A stretch of 64,000 nt of DNA, from positions 1-64,000 of the forward strand of contig JOAA01000001.1 of NCBI GenBank assembly GCA_000720375.1. Reading direction: 5' to 3'. Below, one piece after another: positions 44,153 to 52,968 of this stretch. The notes beneath the pieces are model-generated. The model searched no databases, was not told the origin of the DNA, and saw nothing but the letters and a program-made list of their open reading frames with translations. This DNA is from Rhodococcus rhodnii. GTDB lineage: Bacteria; Actinomycetota; Actinomycetes; Mycobacteriales; Pseudonocardiaceae. A program made the translations under genes and the position numbers. How positions within the stretch are numbered: position 1 is the stretch's first letter; every line of letters begins with the position of its first letter.

Positions 44153-45080
44153 CCCAGGACGCCTGCGGCGGCAAACCCGAGCCCCGGGCGCCGATGATGC
44201 TGTCGTGAAACGCAATAGCCGCAGGCGACAGCGGTCGATGCGGCACACGGACAACCGCGATCCGGCGTTCCGTCGCGGGAGCAACCAGCGGCCGGTAATC
44301 CAAACCGGCGAACTCGACCAAAGGCAGAACCAGCCCCGGTACAGCCGACACACCGAGGCCCGCGGCCACTAGTCCGGCCACGGCACTGATGTTGCGGGCC
44401 TCGATGGCGTCCCGGGGCCGGGCGCCTGATTCGGCGAACGCGTGGTCGAGGTGCTGGCGGATGCTCGTGGTGCGGTCGAACGCGATGAACGCCTCGGTCG
44501 CGAGCTCCGACCAGGTGACTTCCGTACTGGCGGCGAACCGGTGGCCGGGTGGGAACACGCAGCAGAACCGGTCGGTCGCGACCGGCGTGACCAGCAGGTC
44601 GTCCACGGGTTCGGTGGTCGCGGACACCACGGTGACCGCGAAGTCGACGGTCCCGGCCCGGACCCGCTCCAGCACTTCGACCGCCAGCGCGTCCTCAATA
44701 GACACTTCGACCGACGCGTGTTGCCGTTGGTACGCCGACACAATGCCCGGCAGCAGGATCGCGGCCAGCGAAGGCAGCGTGGCAACCCGGACCCGGCCGC
44801 GCCTGCCGTCGAGGAAACCTGCGAAGTGCCTGAGGTTCGCCTCGAATGTGGCCACTGTGGACCGTGCGATCGTGACGAACTCACGGCCCTCGGCAGTCGG
44901 CTCAAGGCGACGCGTGGTGCGCTCGAACAGGGCGACACCGAGTCTGCGTTCCACCTCGAGCACGGTCCTGGACAGCGAGGACTGCGCCTGCAGCAGCGAT
45001 TCCGCCGCGGCCGTGAAACTGCCCGCGTCGTGCACGGCGAGCACGACCCGTAACTGCTGGACAGTCAGATCCATGCGCAT
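44121..45080 (-). CDS. LysR-family transcriptional regulator (for the CitMHS-AtuA operon)
   Basis: A 319-residue LysR regulator with an N-terminal winged HTH (AGSFTAAAESLLQAQSSLSR, then VEVERR-type segment EVERRLGVALFERTTRR) and a periplasmic-binding-like effector domain. It is divergent from the CitMHS transporter gene with an 84-bp spacer that contains dyad sites, the classic arrangement in which the regulator activates its neighbour in response to the substrate. Effectors of such pairs are usually the transported acid or a breakdown product. The start is ATG 45080 or 45074. Confidence 0.9.
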   Translation of the reverse strand: MRMDLTVQQLRVVLAVHDAGSFTAAAESLLQAQSSLSRTVLEVERRLGVALFERTTRRLEPTAEGREFVTIARSTVATFEANLRHFAGFLDGRRGRVRVATLPSLAAILLPGIVSAYQRQHASVEVSIEDALAVEVLERVRAGTVDFAVTVVSATTEPVDDLLVTPVATDRFCCVFPPGHRFAASTEVTWSELATEAFIAFDRTTSIRQHLDHAFAESGARPRDAIEARNISAVAGLVAAGLGVSAVPGLVLPLVEFAGLDYRPLVAPATERRIAVVRVPHRPLSPAAIAFHDSIIGARGSGLPPQASWVRRRRTRGEE

Positions 45081-45084
45081 AGGA

Positions 45085-45121
45085 CATCAATCTATCGAAT
45101 GATGATGCTTGCATGCGATAG
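45085..45121. promoter_or_regulatory. LysR regulator binding region
   Basis: The spacer holds the dyad CATCA (45085-45089) / TGATG (45100-45104), which encloses a T-N11-A element (45087-45099). CTATCG (45092-45097) is mirrored by CGATAG at 45116-45121. This fits the usual LysR recognition and activation sites between divergent genes. Confidence 0.55.
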
Positions 45122-45164
45122 CCGCGGCGGACAAAGGTGATCACACGCTCGAAGGAGGTCACCG

Positions 45165-46448
45165 ATGCTCGCCGCGAGTGGTTTCATCACAATCGCGCTG
45201 TTCCTGGCGGCTGTGCTGTCCCGCAAGGTATCCGTGCTCGTCGCATTGACCGCGCTGCCGATCGTCGTCGCGCTGGTCACCGGCTTCGGCGGCCAGCTGG
45301 GCACGCTGATCGGCGACGGCCTGGTCAAGGTCGCACCGGTGGCGATCATGATCACGTTCGCGGTGCTGTACTTCAGCCTGATGATCGACGCGGGCCTGTT
45401 CGACCCGGCGGTCGCGCGGGTGCTGCGCTGGGCGAAGGGCGATCCGCTGAAGATCACGGTCGGCACGGCGGTGCTGACCCTCCTGGTGGCGCTGGACGGC
45501 GACGGCGCGTCGACGTTCCTGATCACCGTGTCCGCCTTGCTGCCGATCTACCAGCGGCTCGGCATGCGCAGACTGGTGCTGGCCGGGGTGATCTGCCTGG
45601 GCGCCGGGGTGATGAACATGATCCCCTGGGGCGGGCCGACCGCACGTGCGATGGCGGCGCTGCACCTGTCCGCCGGTGACGTGTTCCTGCCAGTGATCCC
45701 CGCCCTGGTCGCCGGAATCGTCTGGGTGCTGGTGGCCGCGTTCCTCATCGGCCGCTCGGAACGCAAGCGGCTCGGCGTGATCGAACTCGACGACGTCGTG
45801 CCGAAAGCCGAGCCGCGTGCGGGCTGGGACCGATTCCGGTTCTGGTTCAACGTCGTGCTGACCCTCGCGCTTGTCGGAGTGCTGCTGGCGCAACTGTTCC
45901 CGCTCGAAGTCGTGTTCGTCGTCGCGTTCATCGTCGCGGTGATCGTGAACCGGCCGTCATGGGCCGCGCAGCAGGAACTGTTCGCCAAGCACGGCGGCAA
46001 CGTCGTCCTGGTCACCGCGATGATCTTCGCCGCCGGCGTGTTCACCGGGATCCTCGGCGGCACAGGCATGATCGGCGCGATGGCCCGCTGGCTGGTCGGC
46101 GTCATCCCGGACGGTGCGGGCGGTGCGCTGCCGCTGATCGTGGCGATCACCAGCATGCCGCTGTCGCTGGTGTTCACGCCGGACGCGTACTACTTCGGCG
46201 TGCTGCCGGTGATCGCGGAGACGTCCGCGGCTTTTGGCGGCAGCGCGGCCGAAGTCGGCCGGGCGGCCATCCTCGGCCAGATGACCACAGGCTTCCCGCT
46301 GAGCCCGTTGACCGCGTCCACGTTCATCCTGCTCGGCATGACCGGCGTGGACCTGGGCGCGCACCAGCGGTTCATCTTCAAGTGGGCGTTCGGCACGACA
46401 GTGGTGATGACCGCGGTCGCACTGCTCACCGGCGCCATCTCGGTGTAG
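45165..46448 (+). CDS. CitMHS-family metal-citrate/proton symporter
   Basis: A 427-residue membrane transporter with about eleven to twelve helices. Family segments seen are ITFAVLYFSLMIDAGLFDP, LVALDGDGASTFLITVSALL, MIPWGGPTARAMAAL and MTTGFPLSPLTASTFILLGM. CitMHS members import citrate or related tricarboxylates as metal complexes with protons. ATG at 45165 follows GGAGG. It is first in an apparent operon with an AtuA-type enzyme, so the imported acid may be a citrate-like or branched hydroxy-acid that this enzyme processes. Confidence 0.9.
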   Translation: MLAASGFITIALFLAAVLSRKVSVLVALTALPIVVALVTGFGGQLGTLIGDGLVKVAPVAIMITFAVLYFSLMIDAGLFDPAVARVLRWAKGDPLKITVGTAVLTLLVALDGDGASTFLITVSALLPIYQRLGMRRLVLAGVICLGAGVMNMIPWGGPTARAMAALHLSAGDVFLPVIPALVAGIVWVLVAAFLIGRSERKRLGVIELDDVVPKAEPRAGWDRFRFWFNVVLTLALVGVLLAQLFPLEVVFVVAFIVAVIVNRPSWAAQQELFAKHGGNVVLVTAMIFAAGVFTGILGGTGMIGAMARWLVGVIPDGAGGALPLIVAITSMPLSLVFTPDAYYFGVLPVIAETSAAFGGSAAEVGRAAILGQMTTGFPLSPLTASTFILLGMTGVDLGAHQRFIFKWAFGTTVVMTAVALLTGAISV

Positions 46449-46457
46449 GGGGATTTC

Positions 46458-47729
46458 TTGCACACCACCAGGATCGGCTGTGGCGCGGGATTCGCGGGCG
46501 ACCGGATCGAGCCCGCGGAGGACTTGCTGCGGCGCGGTGCCCTCGCGGACCTCGTCCTGGAATGCCTTGGTGAACGAACGGTCGCACTGGCGCAGCGGCA
46601 CAAGCTGAACGATCCCACGCACGGTTACGAGAAACGCCTTCCGGCCCGGTTCAAACGGTTGCTACCACTGGCCATGGCGAACGGCGTACGCGTGATCACC
46701 AATATGGGAGCGGCCAATCCACTCGCGGCCGGGCACGTGACACGGGACCTGCTGGCCTCGCTGGGACTTGGCGGCCGAGTCGCGGTCGTCACCGGCGATG
46801 ACGTACTCGCCGACCTCGATTTGGACACTGTGGCCTGGGAAACCGGCCGACCACTGCGCGATCACGGCGAGATCGTGTCGGCGAACGCCTATCTCGGCGC
46901 GGACGCGTTGTTGCCCGCGTTGGACGCGGACGTGGTGATCACCGGCAGGGTGGCCGACCCATCGCTTTTCCTTGCGCCGCTGGCACATCGGCTCGGCTGG
47001 GACTTGTCGGACGTGCCGAGGGCGGCGGCCGGCACGCTGGTCGGGCACCTGCTGGAATGCGCGGGCCAGCTGACCGGCGGCTACTTCGCCGACCCCGGCT
47101 GGCAGGACGTGCCGGACCTGGCCAACCTGGGTTTCCCGTACGCCGATGTCGCCTCCGACGGCACCGCCGTTCTGAGCAAGCTCCCTGGCACCGGTGGCCT
47201 GCTGTCCAAGGCGACCGTTCGGGAGCAGTTGCTGTACGAGATCACCGACCCGGCCGCATACCTGACGCCGGACGTGACTCTGGACGTCCGGAACGTACGG
47301 ATCGCCGACGACATGCGGATTTCCGGCGCCCACGGTACGCCGCGCCCAGACACGCTGAAAGTGAGCGTCGGCTACCGCGCGGGGTCCAAAGTAGAGGCTG
47401 AGATCTCCTATGTGGGCCCGAATGCCGTACGACGTGGCGCATTGGCCGCAGAGGTGGTCAGCACAAGGCTGGCCGGCGTGCCGCTGCGGGCGGAGGTGCT
47501 CGGCGGCGAGAACGACTGCCGGCTGCGGGTCGCGGCGATCAGCCACGACCACGCTGTCCTCGAGCGCGTCGGCGACGAGGTCGAATCCTTGTACACCAAC
47601 GGTCCTGCCGGTGGTGGCGGCGTTCGCCTGCACATCACTGAAGTGATCGGGATTGTGTCGGCTCTCGTGCCCCGATCAACAGTCCGGCCCGCAGTCACGT
47701 TCCTGGAGGCACCCGATGCTGCTACATGA
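46458..47729 (+). CDS. AtuA-family (DUF1446) protein, large subunit
   Basis: A 423-residue protein of the acyclic-terpene-utilisation AtuA / DUF1446 family. Characteristic segments are GCGAGFAGDRIEPAEDLL, ITNMGAANPLAAGHVTRDLL, ANAYLGADALLPAL, DVVITGRVADPSLFLAPL, and NPxx-free GPAGGGGVRLHITEVIG near the end. Family members are linked to citronellol/geranyl catabolism or to hydroxy-acid breakdown, but their biochemistry is poorly known. The start is TTG 46458 behind GGGGGA, 9 bp after the transporter stop. The last 14 bp overlap the next gene. In many relatives the C-terminal small domain is part of the same chain; here it is a separate gene. Confidence 0.85.
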   Translation: MHTTRIGCGAGFAGDRIEPAEDLLRRGALADLVLECLGERTVALAQRHKLNDPTHGYEKRLPARFKRLLPLAMANGVRVITNMGAANPLAAGHVTRDLLASLGLGGRVAVVTGDDVLADLDLDTVAWETGRPLRDHGEIVSANAYLGADALLPALDADVVITGRVADPSLFLAPLAHRLGWDLSDVPRAAAGTLVGHLLECAGQLTGGYFADPGWQDVPDLANLGFPYADVASDGTAVLSKLPGTGGLLSKATVREQLLYEITDPAAYLTPDVTLDVRNVRIADDMRISGAHGTPRPDTLKVSVGYRAGSKVEAEISYVGPNAVRRGALAAEVVSTRLAGVPLRAEVLGGENDCRLRVAAISHDHAVLERVGDEVESLYTNGPAGGGGVRLHITEVIGIVSALVPRSTVRPAVTFLEAPDAAT

Positions 47730-48018
47730 ACTCGCGCACTGCCGAGCCGGGGACAAAGGCAATGTGGCCACGTTGTCCGTCTTTCCCCGCGACGACAATG
47801 ACTATCCCTTGTTGGTACGCGTCTTGACGGCCCAACGAGTGCGCGACCATCTGGCAGCGTTCATCGCAGGTGACGTGATCCGGCACGAGCTGCCGAATCT
47901 GTGCGCGCTGCATTTCGTGTGCCACCAAGTGATCGACGGCGGCGTCACCACGTCACTCGCCCTGGATACCCATGGCAAGTCCCTCAGCTCCCGGCTGCTG
48001 GCCATGGAGGTCCGATGA
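47716..48018 (+). CDS. AtuA-associated small ferredoxin-fold protein
   Basis: A 100-residue protein matching the small C-terminal domain found in AtuA-type proteins: ELAHCRAGDKGNVATLSVF, then HELPNLCALHFVCHQVIDGG and SLALDTHGKSLSSRLLAMEV. ATG at 47716 follows TGGAGG and overlaps the AtuA stop by 14 bp, so the two chains are made together and surely interact. It ends the operon, and a strong terminator follows. Confidence 0.85.
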   Translation: MLLHELAHCRAGDKGNVATLSVFPRDDNDYPLLVRVLTAQRVRDHLAAFIAGDVIRHELPNLCALHFVCHQVIDGGVTTSLALDTHGKSLSSRLLAMEVR

Positions 48019-48046
48019 GCGTGGCGACAACTCGCCGCGATGTGTT

Positions 48047-48078
48047 CGGCCGGGCGTGCGCGGGGTCACGCCCGGCCG
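48047..48078. terminator. Bidirectional terminator
   Basis: A 12-bp stem, CGGCCGGGCGTG (48047-48058) and CACGCCCGGCCG (48067-48078), has an 8-nt loop. It lies between the convergent AtuA operon and the ferredoxin gene. Confidence 0.75.
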
Positions 48079-48081
48079 GAA

Positions 48082-48312
48082 TCAGTCAACCGGCGCTACG
48101 AGTTCGTTGCGTGCGTTGCTGAACACCTTGATCGCCTCGACCGGGCACGCTTCGGCCGCGTCGACCACAACGTCGTCATGGTCGACGACATCGGCCAAAG
48201 GATGCGAACCGTCGCCCTCAAGATCGAAGTGGCGCGGCGCGATGCCGACACATATCCCCGACGAAATGCACAGGTGCCGTTGCACCTCGATCCGCCACTG
48301 CGTGTCGCTCAC
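48082..48312 (-). CDS. 3Fe-4S ferredoxin, P450 redox partner
   Basis: A 76-residue ferredoxin with cysteines in CISSGICVGIAP and a final CPVEAI. One cysteine of the usual 4Fe-4S set is replaced, giving the 3Fe-4S type typical of P450 partners. ATG overlaps the P450 stop as ATGA (48309-48312), so one electron carrier is made per P450 translation cycle. It would pass electrons from a ferredoxin reductase encoded elsewhere. Confidence 0.93.
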   Translation of the reverse strand: MSDTQWRIEVQRHLCISSGICVGIAPRHFDLEGDGSHPLADVVDHDDVVVDAAEACPVEAIKVFSNARNELVAPVD

Positions 48313-49538
48313 TCACATACCTCCGACCACGTAACCGGCAGCTCGTTGAGACCACGCACCAGACGACCGTGCCGCCACGGCAGATCCTTCGGGTCGACGG
48401 CGAGCGCCAAATCCGGGAACCGCCTGATCAACGTGGACAGCTCGACCTGGAACTCCATCCTGGCCAGCTGCGCGCCGAGGCAGTGGTGCACGCCGTGGCC
48501 GAACGAGATGTGCCTGGCGGACTCACGGTCGATCCTCAGCTCAAGCGGATCGTCGAACCGCCGAGGATCCCGGTTGGCGGCGTCCAGGTCGACGAACACG
48601 CCTTCGCCGGCGCGGATCGTCGTGTTGCCCAACTCGATGTCCTCTTTGGCGATCCGGATGAACCCGTCACTCGACGCGAGCGGGGTGAACCGAAGCAACT
48701 CCTCGACGGCGTTGTTCACCAGGTCGGGGTTGGCCCGCAGTTTGGCCAGCTCGTCCGGGTGGGTCAGCAGGTTGAAGATGACGTTGCCGAACTGGTACGA
48801 CGTGGACTCGTGGCCGGTGATCAACAGCATCACGGCCAGCTGAACGATCTCGTCGTGCTCAAGCCGGTCGTTGTCCTCCCTGGCCTGCATCATGGCGGTG
48901 AGCAGGTCATCCCTCGGATCGTCCCGGCGCTTTTCGAGCAGAGCCGACATGTAGTCGTACAGGCTCTGCAGACCCGCCCTGGCCTCCTCCGGCGTCAACG
49001 CGGTGAGTGCCACCGACGCGTCAGTCCACTCCCGCAACTTCGCACGGTCCTCGTAAGGCACACCGAGCATCTCGCAGTTCACGGTCATCGGCAGCGGCCA
49101 CGAGAGGCCTTCCATCAGGTCACCGGGAGCGCCCTTGGCGATCATCTCGTCGAGCAGCGTGTCCACGATCTGCTGAGCGCGCGGCCTGAGCATCTCAACA
49201 CGCCTGGTCGTGAACGCCTTCAGGACAAGCTTGCGAAGCCTCGTGTGATCCGGCGGATCCATGTCCAGAATCGAGTGGTCCTCCCGAATCCAAGGATCCG
49301 ACCGCGGCACATCCTTGCCGATCGCGGCAGACCTGCTGAACCGAAGATCAGCCAGGACGACCTTGACGTCCTCATACCGGCGAGCGACCCATGCCTCACC
49401 GCCATATGCCAGGCGCACCCGAACCAACGGCTCATCGTCCGCGAGCCCATCCCGGACAGATGACGGAACGAGCGCGACGTAGTCATCGGGACCGGCACCC
49501 TCGAACGGGTAGTTGATCGGGTTTTCTGTGGTGGTCAT
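48309..49538 (-). CDS. Cytochrome P450 (CYP105/107-like) with coupled ferredoxin
   Basis: A 409-residue P450. The heme motif is FGHGVHHCLG (ligand cysteine at about residue 353), the I-helix reads LITGHEST (serine in place of the first threonine of the usual acid-T-T) and the K-helix EELLRF. ATG at 49538 has an AAGGCGG-type site 7 nt upstream; the frame stays open far upstream through a C-rich region and is not coding there. It is paired with a dedicated ferredoxin. CYP105/107-like enzymes oxidise macrolides, steroids and xenobiotics, so the substrate is open. A perfect 13-bp palindrome lies 36 bp before the start. Confidence 0.92.
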   Translation of the reverse strand: MTTTENPINYPFEGAGPDDYVALVPSSVRDGLADDEPLVRVRLAYGGEAWVARRYEDVKVVLADLRFSRSAAIGKDVPRSDPWIREDHSILDMDPPDHTRLRKLVLKAFTTRRVEMLRPRAQQIVDTLLDEMIAKGAPGDLMEGLSWPLPMTVNCEMLGVPYEDRAKLREWTDASVALTALTPEEARAGLQSLYDYMSALLEKRRDDPRDDLLTAMMQAREDNDRLEHDEIVQLAVMLLITGHESTSYQFGNVIFNLLTHPDELAKLRANPDLVNNAVEELLRFTPLASSDGFIRIAKEDIELGNTTIRAGEGVFVDLDAANRDPRRFDDPLELRIDRESARHISFGHGVHHCLGAQLARMEFQVELSTLIRRFPDLALAVDPKDLPWRHGRLVRGLNELPVTWSEVCE

Positions 49539-49573
49539 CGACCAGCCGCCTTCGAAGTTGTAAGTGCCTGTTT

Positions 49574-49586
49574 GCGACAGTGTCGC
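49574..49586. promoter_or_regulatory. Palindromic operator upstream of the P450-ferredoxin operon
   Basis: GCGACAGTGTCGC is a perfect palindrome around a central G, 36 bp before the P450 start at 49538. Its form (odd length, central single base) resembles the TetR operator at 10222-10238, but the sequence differs. The binding regulator is not adjacent. Confidence 0.55.
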
Positions 49587-49942
49587 CTTGGCATGGGGGT
49601 GTTCGAGTGTCCGCGTTCGACCGTTCGCGGATGTGGGGTGGCGGCGCGGCCGTGATCGGAGTAATGGCTGGGATTGGTCGCGGCGGTGTGTTGCCTTCGG
49701 GGTGGCTGTGTTCGGGCCGCGCTGATCGCCCGGCCACTTCTCGATGTTCCGCACTCCGATCGCGCCACCACACCGCGCCCCTGCCCTGCCGCTTCTCGCC
49801 CCACCACCGGCCACCAGCACGACACAAGTCCGCCCACCCCACACTCGGCCCCGCGACCAGCCATCCGCGGCCGCAGCCTTCCCCGGGCGCGGCTCCAGAT
49901 CCGCCGCCCTTCCAGCACCTTTCACACACCTGAACTCATCGG

Positions 49943-50003
49943 ATGTAATCGTCTACATTTCTGCTCATCGAGCCTTGACTCGGGTCAATTCGCTGGGTTT
50001 GAT
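49943..50003 (+). promoter_or_regulatory. Operator and promoter of the GH29 gene
   Basis: ATGTA (49943-49947) and TACAT (49954-49958) form a dyad with a 6-bp centre. TTGACT (49975-49980) could be a -35 box with TTTGAT (49998-50003) as -10, spaced 17 bp. The -35 box is part of a further dyad, TTGAC (49975-49979) / GTCAA (49984-49988). The start codon is at 50042. Confidence 0.55.
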
Positions 50004-50041
50004 CGGATGTCTGATGGGTGGACCCCGGGAGGGCAGAGGTC

Positions 50042-52912
50042 ATGCAGCGTCGCATCCGCACCATCTTGCTGAGTGTTTTCGTCGTCCTGCTTGCGATGAT
50101 CACTCCCGTTGCTCATGCCGAGGTCGAACATCCGCGGCAGCAGTGGTTACGGGCTTCTACGGCCGGGCTTTTTCTGCATTGGGGGATGTTCACCGCTCCG
50201 AAGCACCTCGACTGCGCGGAGTGGGAGCGCGATGTCACCGGTGGCGGCTGGAGCGCCGACTATTGGGTCGACGAGGCCCGCAAGCTGGGCGCCTCCTACA
50301 TCGTCCTGGCCACGTTCCACAGCAGGCTCGGCTACGCGCGCCCGTGGCCGTCGGGCATCCCGGGCAGTTGCAGCACCAAGCGTGACCTTCTCGGCGAGCT
50401 TGTGCGGGCGGGCAAGGCCAAGGATGTCAAGATCATCCTTTACATGACCGACGACCCGCAGTGGCACAGCGAGCAGGGCAAGCAAATGCTTGATTCGGCC
50501 GCGTACTCCGCCTACAAGGGCCAGCAGGTCGACCTGACCACGCGGCGCGGCTTCGGCATGTACAGCTACGACCTGTTCTTCGAGGTCATGCGCAACTACG
50601 CCGACCTCGCGGGATTCTGGATCGACAACGACAACGAGTACTGGGAGCAGAACAAGCTCTACGAGCAGATCCGCGCGCTAAGGCCGTCCTGGTTGCTGAG
50701 CAACAACAACGAGGACACGCCGATCATGGACACGGTCAGCAACGAGCAGAAGACCGGCATGACCCCGTCCTACGACTACCCGCAGGCCGCGTGGACACCG
50801 ATGCCGAGGCTGGTCGAGGCCGACTACAAGCTGCCGACCACCGGCGACTGGTGGTACGACGGCCGTGACCACCCGGTCGACTTCCGGTTGTCCACCGGCC
50901 GGTACATCACCAACGCGGGCTCGTCGATGAAGTCACTGATGGCCGAAACCCCGATGGTGAACGGGAAGTTCCCGCCGAGTCAGGAGAAGTTCAACAACTT
51001 CATGGCCGAATGGGTGCCGCCGATCCGGGAGTCGTTGTACGGCACCGAAGGCGGCGGCTACATGTACGGCGGCATGCAACCCGGTTTCTGGAACGACGGC
51101 GCGCACGGCGTCATCACGGTCAAGCCGGGCGCCAAGACGCAGTACATCCACGTCGCCACCAGGCCGAGCACGGACATGCTTCGCCTACGCGACAACGGCT
51201 ACTGGGTCACCGGCATTACGGACGTCCGGACCGGCGAGCGCCTCAAGTTCAACCAGTCCGGCGGATACCTGACCATCCTGAACATCCGGAACTGGGACAC
51301 CTATGACACGGTGTTCAAAGTGGACACTCCACTGCAGACCGGCTACTACAAGGACGTCAGCGCGACCGCCACCTCCGCCCGTGACGGGTTCCCGGCGAGC
51401 AACCTCACCGACGGCAGCTTCGAGTCCTATTGGGACGCCAACGACAAGCTTCCCGTCTCCGTCACGCTGGATCTCAAGCAGCGCAAGCCCGCCACACACC
51501 TGGCGGTGAACCAGCGAGAGTGGTCCCCGACGTACGCCCGCGTTTCGTTCGGCCGCCCAGAGGATTCCGCGCGAATCAAGGACTACAAGGTTTCGGTCAG
51601 CGACGACGGCGTGCGGTGGCGGGAAGTCCGGGCAGGTGCGATGCCAAGCGCCCGCGGTACGCAGTTCATCGACATCGGCCAGCAGACCACCCGTTACATC
51701 AAGCTGGACGTGCTGAACACGTGGGGCGGCCCGCAAGCCCCGAGGTTCTTCGGCGAGCTGCAGATCGACGAGATCAAGGTGGGCCACGGCTATCCGCTGA
51801 TCCCCCGGACCCAGACACCGCTTGAAGCCGAACACGCCCAGCTGAACGGAACCGCGCGCCGGTCGATCTGCTTCGCCTGCTCCGGAACGTCTCAGGTGAT
51901 CGGTCTCGGCGGCGGCACACGCAATTCCGTGACCTACAACGTGACCAGCGAGGCCGGGGACTACAAGCTCGAAGTCAACACGACTTCGAGCGAGGCGACC
52001 TCGCTCACGGTGAACGTCAACGGCACGGCAACCGAGGTTCCCATCCCAGCCGACCGTCCGGATGTGCCAACCGACACGGCGATTTCCGTGCCACTGAAGG
52101 CCGGACCCAACACGATCGCCCTGTCCAGCAACGGCGCGAGGGGCCCGGGGATCGACCGGATCGCGGTCGCCCCGCTGCCACCCGCGTCGTACACGCCGAC
52201 GACCACGATGACGGTCAAACCTCATGGCGTGCAATGGATCGGCCCCGGCCAACAGTCGATCAAGGTGACCGCACAACTCCGGCTCGATGTCGATGACGCC
52301 CTCGACAACGTGGAACTGAAACCGACGGCACCCGCGGGCTGGACCGTGCAGGGCGCACCCGCGACTGTCCAAAAGCTACGGCTCGGCCAGATCCTGAGTG
52401 GCGAGTGGACACTGACGGCACCGGCCCAAATCCCGGCGGTGACCGCACCCGTCACCGCGTCCTTCCAGGTCTTGGGGCGCGCAAAGCAAGTCACGACCAA
52501 TGTGGACATCAAGCCGCGTCCGGCGGACCGGGTGTTCATGCGTGAAGCCGAGGACTCACGCAACCAGTTCGGCAGCACCGGCTTGACCGGGTGCGGGTCG
52601 TGTTCCGGCGGCGAGAAGGTCCGCAACATCGGCGGTTCGCCGGACGCCTTCGTGCAGTTCGACGATGTCACTGTGGACAGTGCAGGCCAGTACACGCTGT
52701 ACATCGACTTCACGGTCAACGGGCCGCGGTCGTACTTCGTGTCCGTGAACGGCGGAGCGCCGACGGAGGTGAAGGTCGACGGCCAAGGCAACAACACTCC
52801 GTACACGACTACGATTCCGGTCACGCTGAACGCGGGAGCCAACACGATCAAGTTCTTCAACGACCAGTCGGGAGCACCCGATCTGGACCGGGTTTCGCTC
52901 GGCACCAGCTGA
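50042..52912 (+). CDS. Secreted GH29 alpha-L-fucosidase with carbohydrate-binding domains
   Basis: A 956-residue exported enzyme. ATG at 50042 follows GGGAGGGCAGAGG and a signal peptide (LLSVFVVLLAMITPVAHA). Residues about 35-400 form a GH29 barrel (GLFLHWGMFT, then LAGFWIDNDNEYW with the probable nucleophile aspartate). Next comes a discoidin/CBM32-like domain (about 433-580: ASNLTDGSFESYWDA, TRYIKLDVL), a CBM35/6-like domain (about 592-715), an NPCBM-associated NEW3-type domain (about 725-820) and a second CBM35/6-like domain (about 829-956). The two CBM copies each carry a C-x-x-C-S-G cysteine pair (CFACSG and CGSCSG). It cleaves terminal fucose from host or plant glycans; the binding domains keep it on the substrate. 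Confidence 0.88.
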   Translation: MQRRIRTILLSVFVVLLAMITPVAHAEVEHPRQQWLRASTAGLFLHWGMFTAPKHLDCAEWERDVTGGGWSADYWVDEARKLGASYIVLATFHSRLGYARPWPSGIPGSCSTKRDLLGELVRAGKAKDVKIILYMTDDPQWHSEQGKQMLDSAAYSAYKGQQVDLTTRRGFGMYSYDLFFEVMRNYADLAGFWIDNDNEYWEQNKLYEQIRALRPSWLLSNNNEDTPIMDTVSNEQKTGMTPSYDYPQAAWTPMPRLVEADYKLPTTGDWWYDGRDHPVDFRLSTGRYITNAGSSMKSLMAETPMVNGKFPPSQEKFNNFMAEWVPPIRESLYGTEGGGYMYGGMQPGFWNDGAHGVITVKPGAKTQYIHVATRPSTDMLRLRDNGYWVTGITDVRTGERLKFNQSGGYLTILNIRNWDTYDTVFKVDTPLQTGYYKDVSATATSARDGFPASNLTDGSFESYWDANDKLPVSVTLDLKQRKPATHLAVNQREWSPTYARVSFGRPEDSARIKDYKVSVSDDGVRWREVRAGAMPSARGTQFIDIGQQTTRYIKLDVLNTWGGPQAPRFFGELQIDEIKVGHGYPLIPRTQTPLEAEHAQLNGTARRSICFACSGTSQVIGLGGGTRNSVTYNVTSEAGDYKLEVNTTSSEATSLTVNVNGTATEVPIPADRPDVPTDTAISVPLKAGPNTIALSSNGARGPGIDRIAVAPLPPASYTPTTTMTVKPHGVQWIGPGQQSIKVTAQLRLDVDDALDNVELKPTAPAGWTVQGAPATVQKLRLGQILSGEWTLTAPAQIPAVTAPVTASFQVLGRAKQVTTNVDIKPRPADRVFMREAEDSRNQFGSTGLTGCGSCSGGEKVRNIGGSPDAFVQFDDVTVDSAGQYTLYIDFTVNGPRSYFVSVNGGAPTEVKVDGQGNNTPYTTTIPVTLNAGANTIKFFNDQSGAPDLDRVSLGTS

Positions 52913-52968
52913 TCCGGGAACCTGAGCTGAGGCGAGTGCGTTCACGGCACATGACCTAAGGAGGCCGT

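Larger units (their letters stand above)
49539..50041. other. 503-bp divergent spacer with C-rich leaders
   Basis: No gene is seen. The plus strand is G/T-rich at about 49570-49730 and strongly C-rich and G-poor at about 49745-49930. Both divergent transcripts (P450 to the left, GH29 to the right) would therefore begin with C-rich, G-poor leaders, which is the composition of Rho-binding (rut) regions. Long open frames crossing this stretch look like compositional by-products. A P450 operator lies at 49574-49586 and GH29 sites at 49943-50003. Confidence 0.5.

Noticed and set aside
43184-44353. Minus-strand frame of 389 residues
   Set aside because: No recognisable domains, and it crosses two real features, the PPOX gene and the MFS remnant, on the plus strand.
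49580-50385. Open frames across the 49.6-50.4 kb spacer
   Set aside because: Translation is proline/arginine low-complexity and depends on base composition; no start signal is supported.
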